Notes: generated by a model not told the origin, from the letters alone. A stretch of 6,591 nt of DNA from an uncultured Jeotgalicoccus sp. (GCA_947631305.1 CANRKV010000088.1:1-6591); one strand, 5' to 3'; numbered from the stretch's first letter, positions 1-6,201 are shown. A program made the numbers and translations.

Positions 1-23
1 TCAGATAGTATACCTTCAGTCAT
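1..23 (-). CDS. Possible start of a further downstream gene, cut by the window edge
   Basis: On the minus strand an ATG follows the ppk stop codon without a gap (TAAATG). It stays open for the seven complete codons left in the window, reading MTEGILS. No strong Shine-Dalgarno sequence precedes it; only a weak AGAAAG lies in the last codons of ppk, so translation would rely mostly on coupling to ppk termination. The product cannot be recognised from seven residues. It may equally be chance, with the true next gene starting further left. No terminator is visible after ppk inside the window, so the operon could continue. Confidence 0.25.
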
Positions 24-2147
24 TTACTTTCTAAAACGGCTCTTAATCCGTTCCAGTATGTTACTGTGTTCATGCAGTAATTCTGTTTTCTTCTGTTCAC
101 CGTTGTGAATAGCGCGTTTCATCAGTTCATCCTGAACACTTAACGGCGGCAAATCATTTTCAACATATTCATATGTGCCGTCCGGCATCTGCATGCGTGC
201 TTTCATATTGTCTTTTAAGAACAATTCATTAACCTCGATTAATTCTTCGACTATTCTTGGATCATTAATCGGGAATAATATTTCCACACGTTTAATCATA
301 TTTCTCGTCATCATATCGGCTGATGATAAAAACATTTTCTTATCGCCGTTATGGTAGAAGTAATAGATTCTCGAGTGTTCAAGGAATCTGCCGACAACAC
401 TGATAACTTTAATGTTATCGCTGACATCTTCAATTCCCGGTTTCAAACAGCATATTCCGCGGATAACGAGATCCACTTTAATGCCTTCCTGAGATGCCTG
501 CAGCAGTTTGTCGATTATTCTCTTATCTGTTAACGAGTTCATCTTCGCAAAGATATAACCGTTGCCGTGTTTTTTATGGCTTTCGATTTCAAGATCAATA
601 CGTTCTGCAAACATGTCGCGGATTTCAAACGGTGCAACGTGCAGTTCTTTATATTCCGGCTTAAGCGAATAACCGCTTAAGTAGTTAAAGAAGTTTACAG
701 CATCGTCACCGATACGCGGGTCTGTTGTAATGATCCCCATATCTGTATACGTTTTGGCTGTCGAGTCGTTATAGTTACCCGTGCCCAAATGAACGAATTT
801 AATGATTTTCTTATTCACTTTTTTAACAACCAGCGTAATTTTACTGTGTGTCTTCAAGTAGTTCATACCGTATATAACGTGACACCCGGCATCTTCCAGT
901 TCTTTTGCCCAGTGAACGTTATTCTGCTCATCGAATCGGGCTTTCAGTTCAACAAGCACTGTAACCTGCTTGCCGTTTTCCGCCGCCAATTTTAATGATT
1001 CGATAATCGGTGAATCACTGGATACACGGTAAAGTGTCTGTTTAATTGCCAATACATCCTTATCTTTCGCCGCCTGCTGTACAAATTCGACAATCGGCTG
1101 GAACGATTCATACGGATGGTGGAAGAATATATCTTCGTTTAATGCTGTTTCATAAACATTACGGTTCCCTAAAAACTTCGGCTGCTGAGGGAAAAACGGT
1201 TTAAATAGAAGCTTCGGAAATCTGTGCTTTAATTTATCCGTCAGTTCGAACAGAAACGTTAAATCCAGAGGACCGTCAAAACGATAAACGTCTTCATGAT
1301 GCAATGACAGCTGTTCTTCTAAAAACGAACCGTTAATCGTGACATCACGGCTGCGGTCAATTTCCAGACGCACTGCTGCACCTTTCGTACGTTCTTTTAA
1401 GAAACGCTCGATTTCAATTAATAAATCGGCTGCGCCTTCTTCATGTATTGTTAAATCGGCATTTCTCGTAATTCTGAACGGGAATGTTCTGTCGATTTTA
1501 TAACCATTAAACAATTTATATACATATTCTTCGATAATATCCTCTGCAAGAACAAAGTACGTTTTATCTTCATGAGATAATTCATAAAATCTCTTAATAA
1601 CTGTCGGCAGCTGCACAATCGCAGTCTGCTTACCGAGTTCGTTGGATAAATCTACAAATATATTAATTTTTTTGTTCATCAGCTTAGGGAATGGACGATA
1701 TGCATCGATTCCTAAAGGTGTTAATGCCGGTAATATTTCTTCATCAAATAACTTCTCCAATTTATCCTGTAATGACTGATGCAGCTGATGAGGTCTCATT
1801 AAAAAGACATTCAGCTTTTCCAGTTCATCCATCAAATCATGGTAAGTTTCATATTGAATCCGGCAGTTCTCGCGGTTTAATTCACCGATTCCCGACAGCT
1901 GTTCTTCAGGTGTCATTCCTGTTTTAGTGTCCGGTTCAGCATAGTTCATCTTAACCTGGTCTTTTAAACCAGCCACCCTAACCATGAAGAATTCATCCAG
2001 GTTAGAGCTCGTTATTGCTATAAATTTCAAGCGTTCGAGAAGAGGATTACGTGTATCGCCTGCTTCTGTCAGTACTCTGTAATTAAATCGCAACCAGCTT
2101 AATTCGCGGTTATTGTAATAAGATTTATCGTTTAGTTTGTAAGCCAT
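24..2147 (-). CDS. ppk1: Polyphosphate kinase (PPK1)
   Basis: This enzyme reversibly transfers the terminal phosphate of ATP to a growing inorganic polyphosphate chain; in the family it is a membrane-associated homotetramer. At 707 residues it has the full family length. The N-terminal signature is clear, with NRELSWLRFN at 13-22 and ITSSNLDEFFMVRVAGL at 45-61. The helical middle domain covers about 107-320 and the two phospholipase-D-like C-terminal domains about 322-690. The catalytic histidine that becomes phosphorylated is H434 in KTHSK, and the second conserved histidine is H591 in FLEHSR. R374 (KQTLYR) and R404 (KARFDE) match the known magnesium and substrate arginines. GTGNYN at 455-460 and SSADMMTRN at 608-616 are also conserved; the latter usually has Trp where this protein has M612. 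The start is fixed by AGGAGG six bases upstream. The gene lies 39 bp after ppx, which encodes the opposing activity, and is probably co-transcribed with it. No sign of damage. Confidence 0.97.
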   Translation of the reverse strand: MAYKLNDKSYYNNRELSWLRFNYRVLTEAGDTRNPLLERLKFIAITSSNLDEFFMVRVAGLKDQVKMNYAEPDTKTGMTPEEQLSGIGELNRENCRIQYETYHDLMDELEKLNVFLMRPHQLHQSLQDKLEKLFDEEILPALTPLGIDAYRPFPKLMNKKINIFVDLSNELGKQTAIVQLPTVIKRFYELSHEDKTYFVLAEDIIEEYVYKLFNGYKIDRTFPFRITRNADLTIHEEGAADLLIEIERFLKERTKGAAVRLEIDRSRDVTINGSFLEEQLSLHHEDVYRFDGPLDLTFLFELTDKLKHRFPKLLFKPFFPQQPKFLGNRNVYETALNEDIFFHHPYESFQPIVEFVQQAAKDKDVLAIKQTLYRVSSDSPIIESLKLAAENGKQVTVLVELKARFDEQNNVHWAKELEDAGCHVIYGMNYLKTHSKITLVVKKVNKKIIKFVHLGTGNYNDSTAKTYTDMGIITTDPRIGDDAVNFFNYLSGYSLKPEYKELHVAPFEIRDMFAERIDLEIESHKKHGNGYIFAKMNSLTDKRIIDKLLQASQEGIKVDLVIRGICCLKPGIEDVSDNIKVISVVGRFLEHSRIYYFYHNGDKKMFLSSADMMTRNMIKRVEILFPINDPRIVEELIEVNELFLKDNMKARMQMPDGTYEYVENDLPPLSVQDELMKRAIHNGEQKKTELLHEHSNILERIKSRFRK

Positions 2148-2186
2148 TATAATCCTCCTGCTCCTGATAATTATAGCGTATAAATA

Positions 2187-3713
2187 TTAAGATTCTGTAA
2201 AGTCTATCCACAAATCTCCGCCGAGAATTTTTTCAATATGTTTCTTTTGACGCACTGAATGATATTCTTCCGCGATCGGGTCTCCATTATACTGGATGTT
2301 CAGTCTGAAGTCGCCGTTCACTCTGGATAACTGCAAATTATCAACAATTTCCGTATTGGAAATATTCAGGGCATTTGCGAATTTAACGAGTGAGCCGAGT
2401 GACTGAATTTCATCCAGCTCTTCATCATTAAACCAGCCTGTTTCCTTCGCGTAAAAATCAAGCAGTGTTTTGTTTTTATAACTGGCAATCAGAGCAAGTC
2501 TGACACGGTCACGGTGACCGATACCGTTAATGTTGCTGTTGGAAATTAAATAGTACGTATGCTGACTCGATGCATCTCTGTCTATAAAGTCACCTAAATA
2601 ATATATCCCCGCAGCATGTTTCATAATCATTTTATTTGTCCGTGATAACGAAAGTATATCCAGACGCTCAAGCTCATGATAAAGACGATCAACGATTTCT
2701 GTCCGTTTTTCCGTATCTGTCGGATCCAGATTAAAATCATTTGCCAATTGTTCGATAGAATCTTCAAATACTCTGTACTTATTAAAAGCAACAGGATACT
2801 CTTTGCCGAAAATCCTCATCGCCATGCCTTCACGCAGTCCTTTACGGCTGAATTTGAATTCTTTGGCACCTACGACATTAAGCAGTGTTTTAAAGACGAT
2901 GCTGCTTGGCAGAATAATATCCGCACGGTCTTTACTCAGTCCATCGATATCATCCAGATTTTCAGTGTCTGTATTTTTCAGCAGCTTATACACGTCGTGC
3001 AGATCATTGCGCACCATTGTGTAGCCGTGAACGCCGGCAATCGGATAGCTGATTATCGACTGGTGAATACGCGCTATGTTACGCGCACTCCCCCCGATAG
3101 CTAAAATTGGCACACGGCGATCACGCAGCCAGTTTACTTTGCTGAATTCATCTTCTACAAATTGCTTAGTCTGTTTAATTGCTGATTTATCATTATGTTT
3201 TTTACCTTCAAAAAACATTTTGTTCAAAGTAACCACACCAAACGATAAACTCGTCCGGTAAATGATTTCTTTATCTTCGTAAAAAGTAAGCTCTGTACTT
3301 CCCCCACCGATATCAATTGTTACTGCATCGTAATAACTTATTGTATGAACCGTTGCTTCAAATCCAAGTGTTGCTTCTTCTTCACCGCTGATAATTTTAG
3401 CATCCAGACCAATCTCGGATTTAATACGATCTAGAATTTCATCACGGTTATTGGATTGCCTGATAGCAGCTGTCGCCACGGGATAAATGTCAGTTATATG
3501 ATATTTTTCGGAAATCTGCTTAAAACTGTTCAGGATTTTTAATAACGCTAAAATACCTTCTTCAGCCATGTAGCCGTCATCATCAATATATTGGGCTAAA
3601 CGTGCCGGTGTTTTAATGTTTCTGATTTCTTTTATACCGTGTTTTTTAGTGTATTCAAAAAGTACAAGTCGAATCGTGTTGGACCCGATATCTATTAAGC
3701 TTATTTTTGTCAT
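2187..3713 (-). CDS. ppx: Exopolyphosphatase, Ppx/GppA family
   Basis: This protein of 508 residues has the actin/hexokinase-like (ASKHA) fold and removes terminal phosphates from polyphosphate; relatives also hydrolyse pppGpp. Visible motifs in order are the phosphate-1 loop DIGSNT at 8-13, the ISGEEEA acidic cluster at 108-114 that carries the general-base glutamate, the phosphate-2 loop IDIGGGSTEL at 133-142 (D134 and E141 match E. coli Ppx D143 and E150), GGSARNIA at 207-214, and KGLREGMAMRIF near 291-302. Residues from about 315 form the second, HD-like helical domain. Its motif HAAGIYYLGDFID (366-378) lacks the His-Asp pair of a true HD hydrolase, so this part is probably structural or for chain binding. 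The adjacent ppk favours polyphosphate over pppGpp as substrate, which is an inference. The start has AGGGG seven bases upstream, overlapping the fumC stop. Confidence 0.93.
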   Translation of the reverse strand: MTKISLIDIGSNTIRLVLFEYTKKHGIKEIRNIKTPARLAQYIDDDGYMAEEGILALLKILNSFKQISEKYHITDIYPVATAAIRQSNNRDEILDRIKSEIGLDAKIISGEEEATLGFEATVHTISYYDAVTIDIGGGSTELTFYEDKEIIYRTSLSFGVVTLNKMFFEGKKHNDKSAIKQTKQFVEDEFSKVNWLRDRRVPILAIGGSARNIARIHQSIISYPIAGVHGYTMVRNDLHDVYKLLKNTDTENLDDIDGLSKDRADIILPSSIVFKTLLNVVGAKEFKFSRKGLREGMAMRIFGKEYPVAFNKYRVFEDSIEQLANDFNLDPTDTEKRTEIVDRLYHELERLDILSLSRTNKMIMKHAAGIYYLGDFIDRDASSQHTYYLISNSNINGIGHRDRVRLALIASYKNKTLLDFYAKETGWFNDEELDEIQSLGSLVKFANALNISNTEIVDNLQLSRVNGDFRLNIQYNGDPIAEEYHSVRQKKHIEKILGGDLWIDFTES

Positions 3714-3726
3714 CGAAAAACCCCTA
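3714..3726 (-). promoter_or_regulatory. ppx ribosome binding site overlapping the fumC stop codon
   Basis: On the minus strand the sequence TAGGGG (3726 down to 3721) contains the fumC stop TAG. Its A and G begin the AGGGG Shine-Dalgarno sequence of ppx, followed by a 7-base spacer and the ATG at 3713. A ribosome finishing fumC sits on the ppx initiation site. This supports translational coupling and fixes the ppx start. Confidence 0.75.
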
Positions 3727-5112
3727 CTCTTTAGAGTGAATCATGTCTTCCGGTCTAATCCATTTATCATACTGCTCTTCTGTCAGCAATCCTGAATTGA
3801 GCGCAGACTCTCTTAATGTGATTCCTTTGGCATGTGCGTTTTTAGCAATTTTCGCAGCATTTTCATAACCGATGTGCGGATTTAATGCCGTTACCAGCAT
3901 TAATGAGTTATTTAAGAATCTGTCGATGTTTTCCTGAACAGGTTCAATTCCCACAGCACATTTGTCGTTAAATGTATCCATGCCGTCAGCCAGCAAGTAA
4001 ATCGACTGCAGCGTGTTATATAAAATAACCGGCTTAAACACGTTCAGCTCAAAGTTACCCTGCGATGCTCCAAAACTTACAGCAGTATCGTTACCGAATA
4101 CTTGCGCAACTACCATTGTCAGCATTTCAGACTGAGTCGGGTTCACTTTGCCCGGCATAATTGATGACCCCGGCTCGTTTGCAGGAATTTCAATTTCGCC
4201 AAGACCGGCACGAGGACCGGATGCAAGCCATCGAACGTCGTTTGCAATCTTCATTAAATCTGCAGCAAGTGCTTTTAATGAACCGTGCACGTAAACAACT
4301 TCATCATATGAAGTTAATGCATGGAATTTGTTAGGTGATGACACGAATGGCAGACCAGTCTGTTCAGCAATCTGTGCAGCTACTCTGTCACCGAATTCCG
4401 GATGAGCATTGAGTCCTGTACCTACAGCTGTACCGCCGATAGCAAGGTTTCCTAACTGTTTTCTGGACTGATTGATCATTTCTTTTGATTTTTCCAGCAT
4501 ATACGACCAGCCGCTGATTTCCTGGCCTAAAGTAATTGGTGTCGCATCCTGAAGGTGCGTGCGGCCAATTTTAATAATATTTTTAAACTTCTCCTGTTTT
4601 TCTTCAAAAGTTCCGTGAAGTTTTTCAAGTGCAGGAATCAGCTGGTGTTCAATTGCCTGACTCAATGCAACGTACATTGCAGTAGGATACGTATCATTCG
4701 AACTTTGTGATTTGTTTACATCGTCGTTCGGATGTACAACTTCATCACTGCCTTGATCTTTCAAGTACTGGTTCGCAACGTAGCTTACTACTTCGTTAAC
4801 GTTCATATTACTTTGTGTTCCACTGCCTGTTTGCCATACGACAAGCGGGAAATGCTCGTCCAGTTCACGGGCAATTACTTTTTCACATGCAAATACAATC
4901 GCATCCTTTTTCACAGAAGATAGCTTCCCTAAATCGCTGTTTACGATTGCAGTTGCTTTCTTTAAGTGAGCAAATGCTACGATAACCTCAATCGGCATTT
5001 TTTCTTTGCCTACTGGAAAGTTCTGACGGCTTCTTTCAGTTTGTGCTGCCCAAAACTTATCAGCAGGTACCTTAATTTCACCAATTGTATCGTGTTCAAT
5101 TCTAAATGACAT
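3724..5112 (-). CDS. fumC: Fumarate hydratase class II (fumarase C)
   Basis: This cytoplasmic TCA-cycle enzyme interconverts fumarate and L-malate; class II enzymes are iron-independent homotetramers of the aspartase/fumarase superfamily. From the chosen start it is 462 residues, the normal length. Conserved blocks are GSGTQSNMNVNEV at 96-108, HPNDDVNKSQSSND at 127-140, GRTHLQDATP at 183-192 (H186 matches the E. coli H188 active-site histidine) and the superfamily signature GSSIMPGKVNP at 315-325 with the mobile catalytic serine loop. The reading frame is open ten codons further upstream to 5142. I chose ATG 5112 because MSFRIEHDTIGE is the usual family N-terminus and a G-run Shine-Dalgarno sits 8 bases before it; the longer start has no such site and falls in the inverted repeat region. 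Aspartase is the main alternative, but the N-terminus and motifs fit fumarase better. Likely the first or second gene of a fumC-ppx-ppk operon. Confidence 0.96.
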   Translation of the reverse strand: MSFRIEHDTIGEIKVPADKFWAAQTERSRQNFPVGKEKMPIEVIVAFAHLKKATAIVNSDLGKLSSVKKDAIVFACEKVIARELDEHFPLVVWQTGSGTQSNMNVNEVVSYVANQYLKDQGSDEVVHPNDDVNKSQSSNDTYPTAMYVALSQAIEHQLIPALEKLHGTFEEKQEKFKNIIKIGRTHLQDATPITLGQEISGWSYMLEKSKEMINQSRKQLGNLAIGGTAVGTGLNAHPEFGDRVAAQIAEQTGLPFVSSPNKFHALTSYDEVVYVHGSLKALAADLMKIANDVRWLASGPRAGLGEIEIPANEPGSSIMPGKVNPTQSEMLTMVVAQVFGNDTAVSFGASQGNFELNVFKPVILYNTLQSIYLLADGMDTFNDKCAVGIEPVQENIDRFLNNSLMLVTALNPHIGYENAAKIAKNAHAKGITLRESALNSGLLTEEQYDKWIRPEDMIHSKE

Positions 5113-5126
5113 ACAAAAATCCCCCC
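5113..5126 (-). promoter_or_regulatory. G-run ribosome binding site that decides the fumC start
   Basis: Six consecutive G residues on the minus strand (5126-5121), followed by an 8-base A+T-rich spacer, precede the ATG at 5112. A pure G run is an imperfect partner for the anti-Shine-Dalgarno CCUCC, but position and spacing are right. No comparable site precedes the in-frame ATG at 5142. Confidence 0.65.
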
Positions 5127-5128
5127 GA

Positions 5129-5161
5129 AATATAGTATTCATTACTAGTCTATACTATATT
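5129..5161. repeat. Perfect 10-bp inverted repeat upstream of fumC, putative operator
   Basis: AATATAGTAT (5129-5138) and ATACTATATT (5152-5161) are exact reverse complements separated by 13 bases. Their centres are 23 bp apart, about two helical turns, which suits a dimeric DNA-binding protein. On the minus strand the arm nearer the upstream gene contains TATAGT (5159-5154), a plausible -10 box that would place transcription start near 5147, although no good -35 is visible. The repeat lies two bases before the fumC Shine-Dalgarno. If transcription instead reads through from the upstream gene, the RNA could form an A+U-rich hairpin next to that site. The repeat is seen directly; its function is inferred. 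Confidence 0.5.
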
Positions 5162-5186
5162 GCGAAAGGATTCATTAAGAAATGAG

Positions 5187-5765
5187 CTATGCAAACTTAT
5201 AAGAGTAATATTCCACAATATCCTGGTCTAAATTGCCTGCTGCCTCTTTATCAATAACGACAGTTACCATGCGATGCTTCTTAATATCGCTTAATGTACC
5301 ATTACCTTCCAGATTAGCATCATAAAGACTTCTTACTACCGCACTCTTATCAGCTCCAGTTGCATAGATAAAAAGCTCCTTGGCTTTAAAGAGTTCATCG
5401 TTGTCGTTATTGAAACCGATTTTTTTATTTGAATTTAAATTGAGCATTGCTACATTTACTTTTTTCTTGCCTTTGTTCTCAAGATCATCAGCTGTTCCGC
5501 CGCTGTTCAGCTGTGATGAGGGAATATCAAGATTTTTGAAAATATCCATGCCGCCGCTGCCTACTGCAAAAAGCTGTACTTCAGATAAATCTGCAGGATG
5601 ATTTTTTACTTCACCGACAAATTTTTCGTACGCCTGTGATAAGTCTTCATTAACATCAAGAGCTAAAATACTCTCCGGATTGTTGTGAATCTGCTTGCGT
5701 AATAAATCCGCCGCAAAAATGTCTGCGAGTTCTTTAGTTTCAAATATTTTAAAATTCATTGCCAT
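5187..5765 (-). CDS. Degenerate NagB/6-phosphogluconolactonase-fold protein
   Basis: A soluble protein of 192 residues with no signal peptide. It is recognisable as a divergent member of the glucosamine-6-phosphate deaminase / 6-phosphogluconolactonase superfamily. ILALDVNEDLSQAYEKF (33-49) stands where the family has its LGLATGSTP..Y..L loop, LFIYATGADKSAVV (131-144) matches the ...VTG..KA.A.. strand-loop-helix, and HRMVTVVIDKEAAGNL (164-179) matches the C-terminal H..VTVIVDKEAA..L block. The phosphate-binding GSTP loop is replaced by VNED, and the active-site G.G.DGH..FN motif is not recognisable near 103-120 (VNVAMLNLNSNKKIGFNN). The protein is also about 50 residues shorter than typical NagB (about 240-260). 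Deaminase activity is therefore unlikely, and a binding, regulatory or altered role is an inference. The start at 5765 has GGAGG nine bases upstream; the second Met at 5759 is too far from it. It lies 74 bp upstream of fumC with no terminator between. Confidence 0.7.
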   Translation of the reverse strand: MAMNFKIFETKELADIFAADLLRKQIHNNPESILALDVNEDLSQAYEKFVGEVKNHPADLSEVQLFAVGSGGMDIFKNLDIPSSQLNSGGTADDLENKGKKKVNVAMLNLNSNKKIGFNNDNDELFKAKELFIYATGADKSAVVRSLYDANLEGNGTLSDIKKHRMVTVVIDKEAAGNLDQDIVEYYSYKFA

Positions 5766-5807
5766 AATTTTTATCCTCCAATAATCGTCGCATTGTAGTT
5801 TAATCTT

Positions 5808-5847
5808 ATATTACATTTATCTTACCCTAAACGTCGATTAAAATAAC
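5808..5847 (-). promoter_or_regulatory. Candidate promoter(s) for the NagB-like gene, possibly SigB-type
   Basis: Two overlapping readings are possible on the minus strand. One is SigB-like: GTTATT (5847-5842), 14 bases, GGGTAA (5827-5822), compared with the consensus GTTTAA-N12-15-GGGTAT. The -10 part is 5/6 but the -35 part only 3/6. The other is SigA-like: TCGACG (5837-5832), 18 bases, TAATAT (5813-5808), with 4/6 in each box. Both lie 40-85 bases before the start codon. Neither is strong enough to prefer from sequence alone. Confidence 0.35.
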
Positions 5848-5906
5848 GTAATCTTGAGAAGAAACGTAAATTAATAATGAGAAACCACCTTTTTTACAAC
5901 AAAGCC

Positions 5907-5935
5907 TTTTTAATCTTCGCTGAATGGTTTATAAT
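5907..5935 (+). promoter_or_regulatory. Candidate SigA promoter of the 38-codon gene
   Basis: A perfect -10 hexamer TATAAT lies at 5930-5935. The best-spaced -35 (17 bases) is the weak TTTTTA at 5907-5912, 3/6 to consensus. Transcription would start near 5942, giving a leader of about 33 bases. The weak -35 suggests low basal activity or an activator, which is inference. Confidence 0.45.
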
Positions 5936-5974
5936 AAATGTAATTAATATATAAGTACTGGGGGCAAATCAATA

Positions 5975-6091
5975 ATGAAAGCATTTCTTATTTTAATGGT
6001 TTGTATAGCCTTCCTGACTTCAATTCTTACAGCAGGTCGCGAAACTGACTGGGGATACAAGGACGATGGGGAGACAAAAATTAGAGAATAG
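5975..6091 (+). CDS. Small membrane peptide of 38 residues, unknown function
   Basis: The reading frame encodes MKAFLILMVCIAFLTSILTA followed by GRETDWGYKDDGETKIRE. One short cationic turn (K2) is followed by about 18 hydrophobic residues and a strongly charged 18-residue tail, which fits a single-pass membrane peptide or a signal-anchor. C10 is not in a convincing lipobox (L-M-V-C), so a lipoprotein is unlikely. Support for a real gene comes from a GGGGG Shine-Dalgarno at 5960-5964 ten bases before the ATG, a perfect TATAAT box upstream and a strong intrinsic terminator 19 bases after the stop. It therefore looks like an independent one-gene transcript. I do not recognise the family. A stress-related small membrane protein or a type I toxin are possibilities by architecture only; no antisense RNA promoter was convincing. 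Confidence 0.6.
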   Translation: MKAFLILMVCIAFLTSILTAGRETDWGYKDDGETKIRE

Positions 6092-6110
6092 TATTATTCA
6101 ATAAATTTTT

Positions 6111-6143
6111 AAACTGAGCGGCATTGTGCTGCTCAGTTTTTTT
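6111..6143 (+). terminator. Rho-independent terminator after the 38-codon gene
   Basis: AAACTGAGCGGCA (6111-6123) pairs with TGCTGCTCAGTTT (6127-6139) as a 13-bp stem with one G-U pair, a 3-base loop and a run of seven T residues (6137-6143). There is no matching T run on the other strand, so it works in the plus direction. It separates the small gene from the downstream reductase. Confidence 0.9.
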
Positions 6144-6146
6144 GTG

Positions 6147-6192
6147 CAGATTTTGAGAATTGTCGTTATGTCAATCCAGATTATTGAGAATT
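6147..6192 (+). repeat. Imperfect direct repeat in the reductase upstream region
   Basis: CAGATTTTGAGAATT (6147-6161) recurs as CAGATTATTGAGAATT (6177-6192), differing by one inserted A. The shared TTGAGAATT cores are 31 bp apart, close to three helical turns. The second copy supplies the left half of the Fur-type operator. The first has the same half-site TGAGAAT without a good partner half, so it may be a weak auxiliary site or a duplication relic. Confidence 0.45.
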
Positions 6193-6201
6193 ATTATCAA
6201 T
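6183..6201 (+). promoter_or_regulatory. Fur-type operator (7-1-7 box)
   Basis: TGAGAATTATTATCA (6185-6199) matches the Gram-positive Fur 7-1-7 consensus TGATAATNATTATCA at all defined positions except one. The symmetry extends to 9-1-9 over 6183-6201 with a single mismatch. The G at the second position and C at the fourteenth fit Fur better than PerR (TTATAATNATTATAA) or Zur (TCGTAATNATTACGA). The box covers the -35 and much of the spacer of the downstream promoter, so iron-loaded Fur would block RNA polymerase. The match is observed; the regulation is inferred. Confidence 0.72.

Noticed and set aside
175..1995. Several open frames of 60-78 codons on the plus strand inside ppk
   Set aside because: They are antisense to a fully conserved gene, have no ribosome binding sites of note, and their products look like reversed-complement composition rather than known folds.
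2676..3261. Plus-strand frames up to 142 codons antisense to ppx
   Set aside because: Length comes from the codon bias of ppx on the other strand; no recognisable domain and no start signals.
4732..4923. Plus-strand frame antisense to fumC
   Set aside because: Lies wholly within the conserved fumarase coding region and shows no independent signal.
5113..5142. Ten-codon N-terminal extension of fumC
   Set aside because: The ATG at 5142 lacks a Shine-Dalgarno and would place coding sequence through the inverted repeat; family N-termini begin at the Met at 5112.
5172..5185. Small hairpin TCATT-AAGA-AATGA between the NagB-like gene and fumC
   Set aside because: Only a 5-bp A+T-rich stem with no T run after it, too weak for a terminator.
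5380..5601. Plus-strand frame of 73 codons antisense to the NagB-like gene
   Set aside because: No ribosome binding site and low-complexity Ser/Leu/Phe-rich content typical of a shadow frame.
5888..5906. Minus-strand GGCTTTGTTGTAAAAAAGG resembling an IS6/IS431 terminal repeat
   Set aside because: About 11 of the first 14 bases match the repeat as I remember it, but there is no second end, transposase fragment or target duplication, so chance is the better explanation.
6111..6139. Terminator hairpin acting also for minus-strand transcripts
   Set aside because: On the minus strand the stem is followed by only three T residues and then A residues, and no minus-strand gene ends there.
6169..6174. 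Minus-strand TTGACA facing the 38-codon gene, a possible antisense RNA promoter
   Set aside because: The -35 is perfect, but no acceptable -10 box lies 15-18 bases downstream, so a type I toxin-antitoxin arrangement is not supported.
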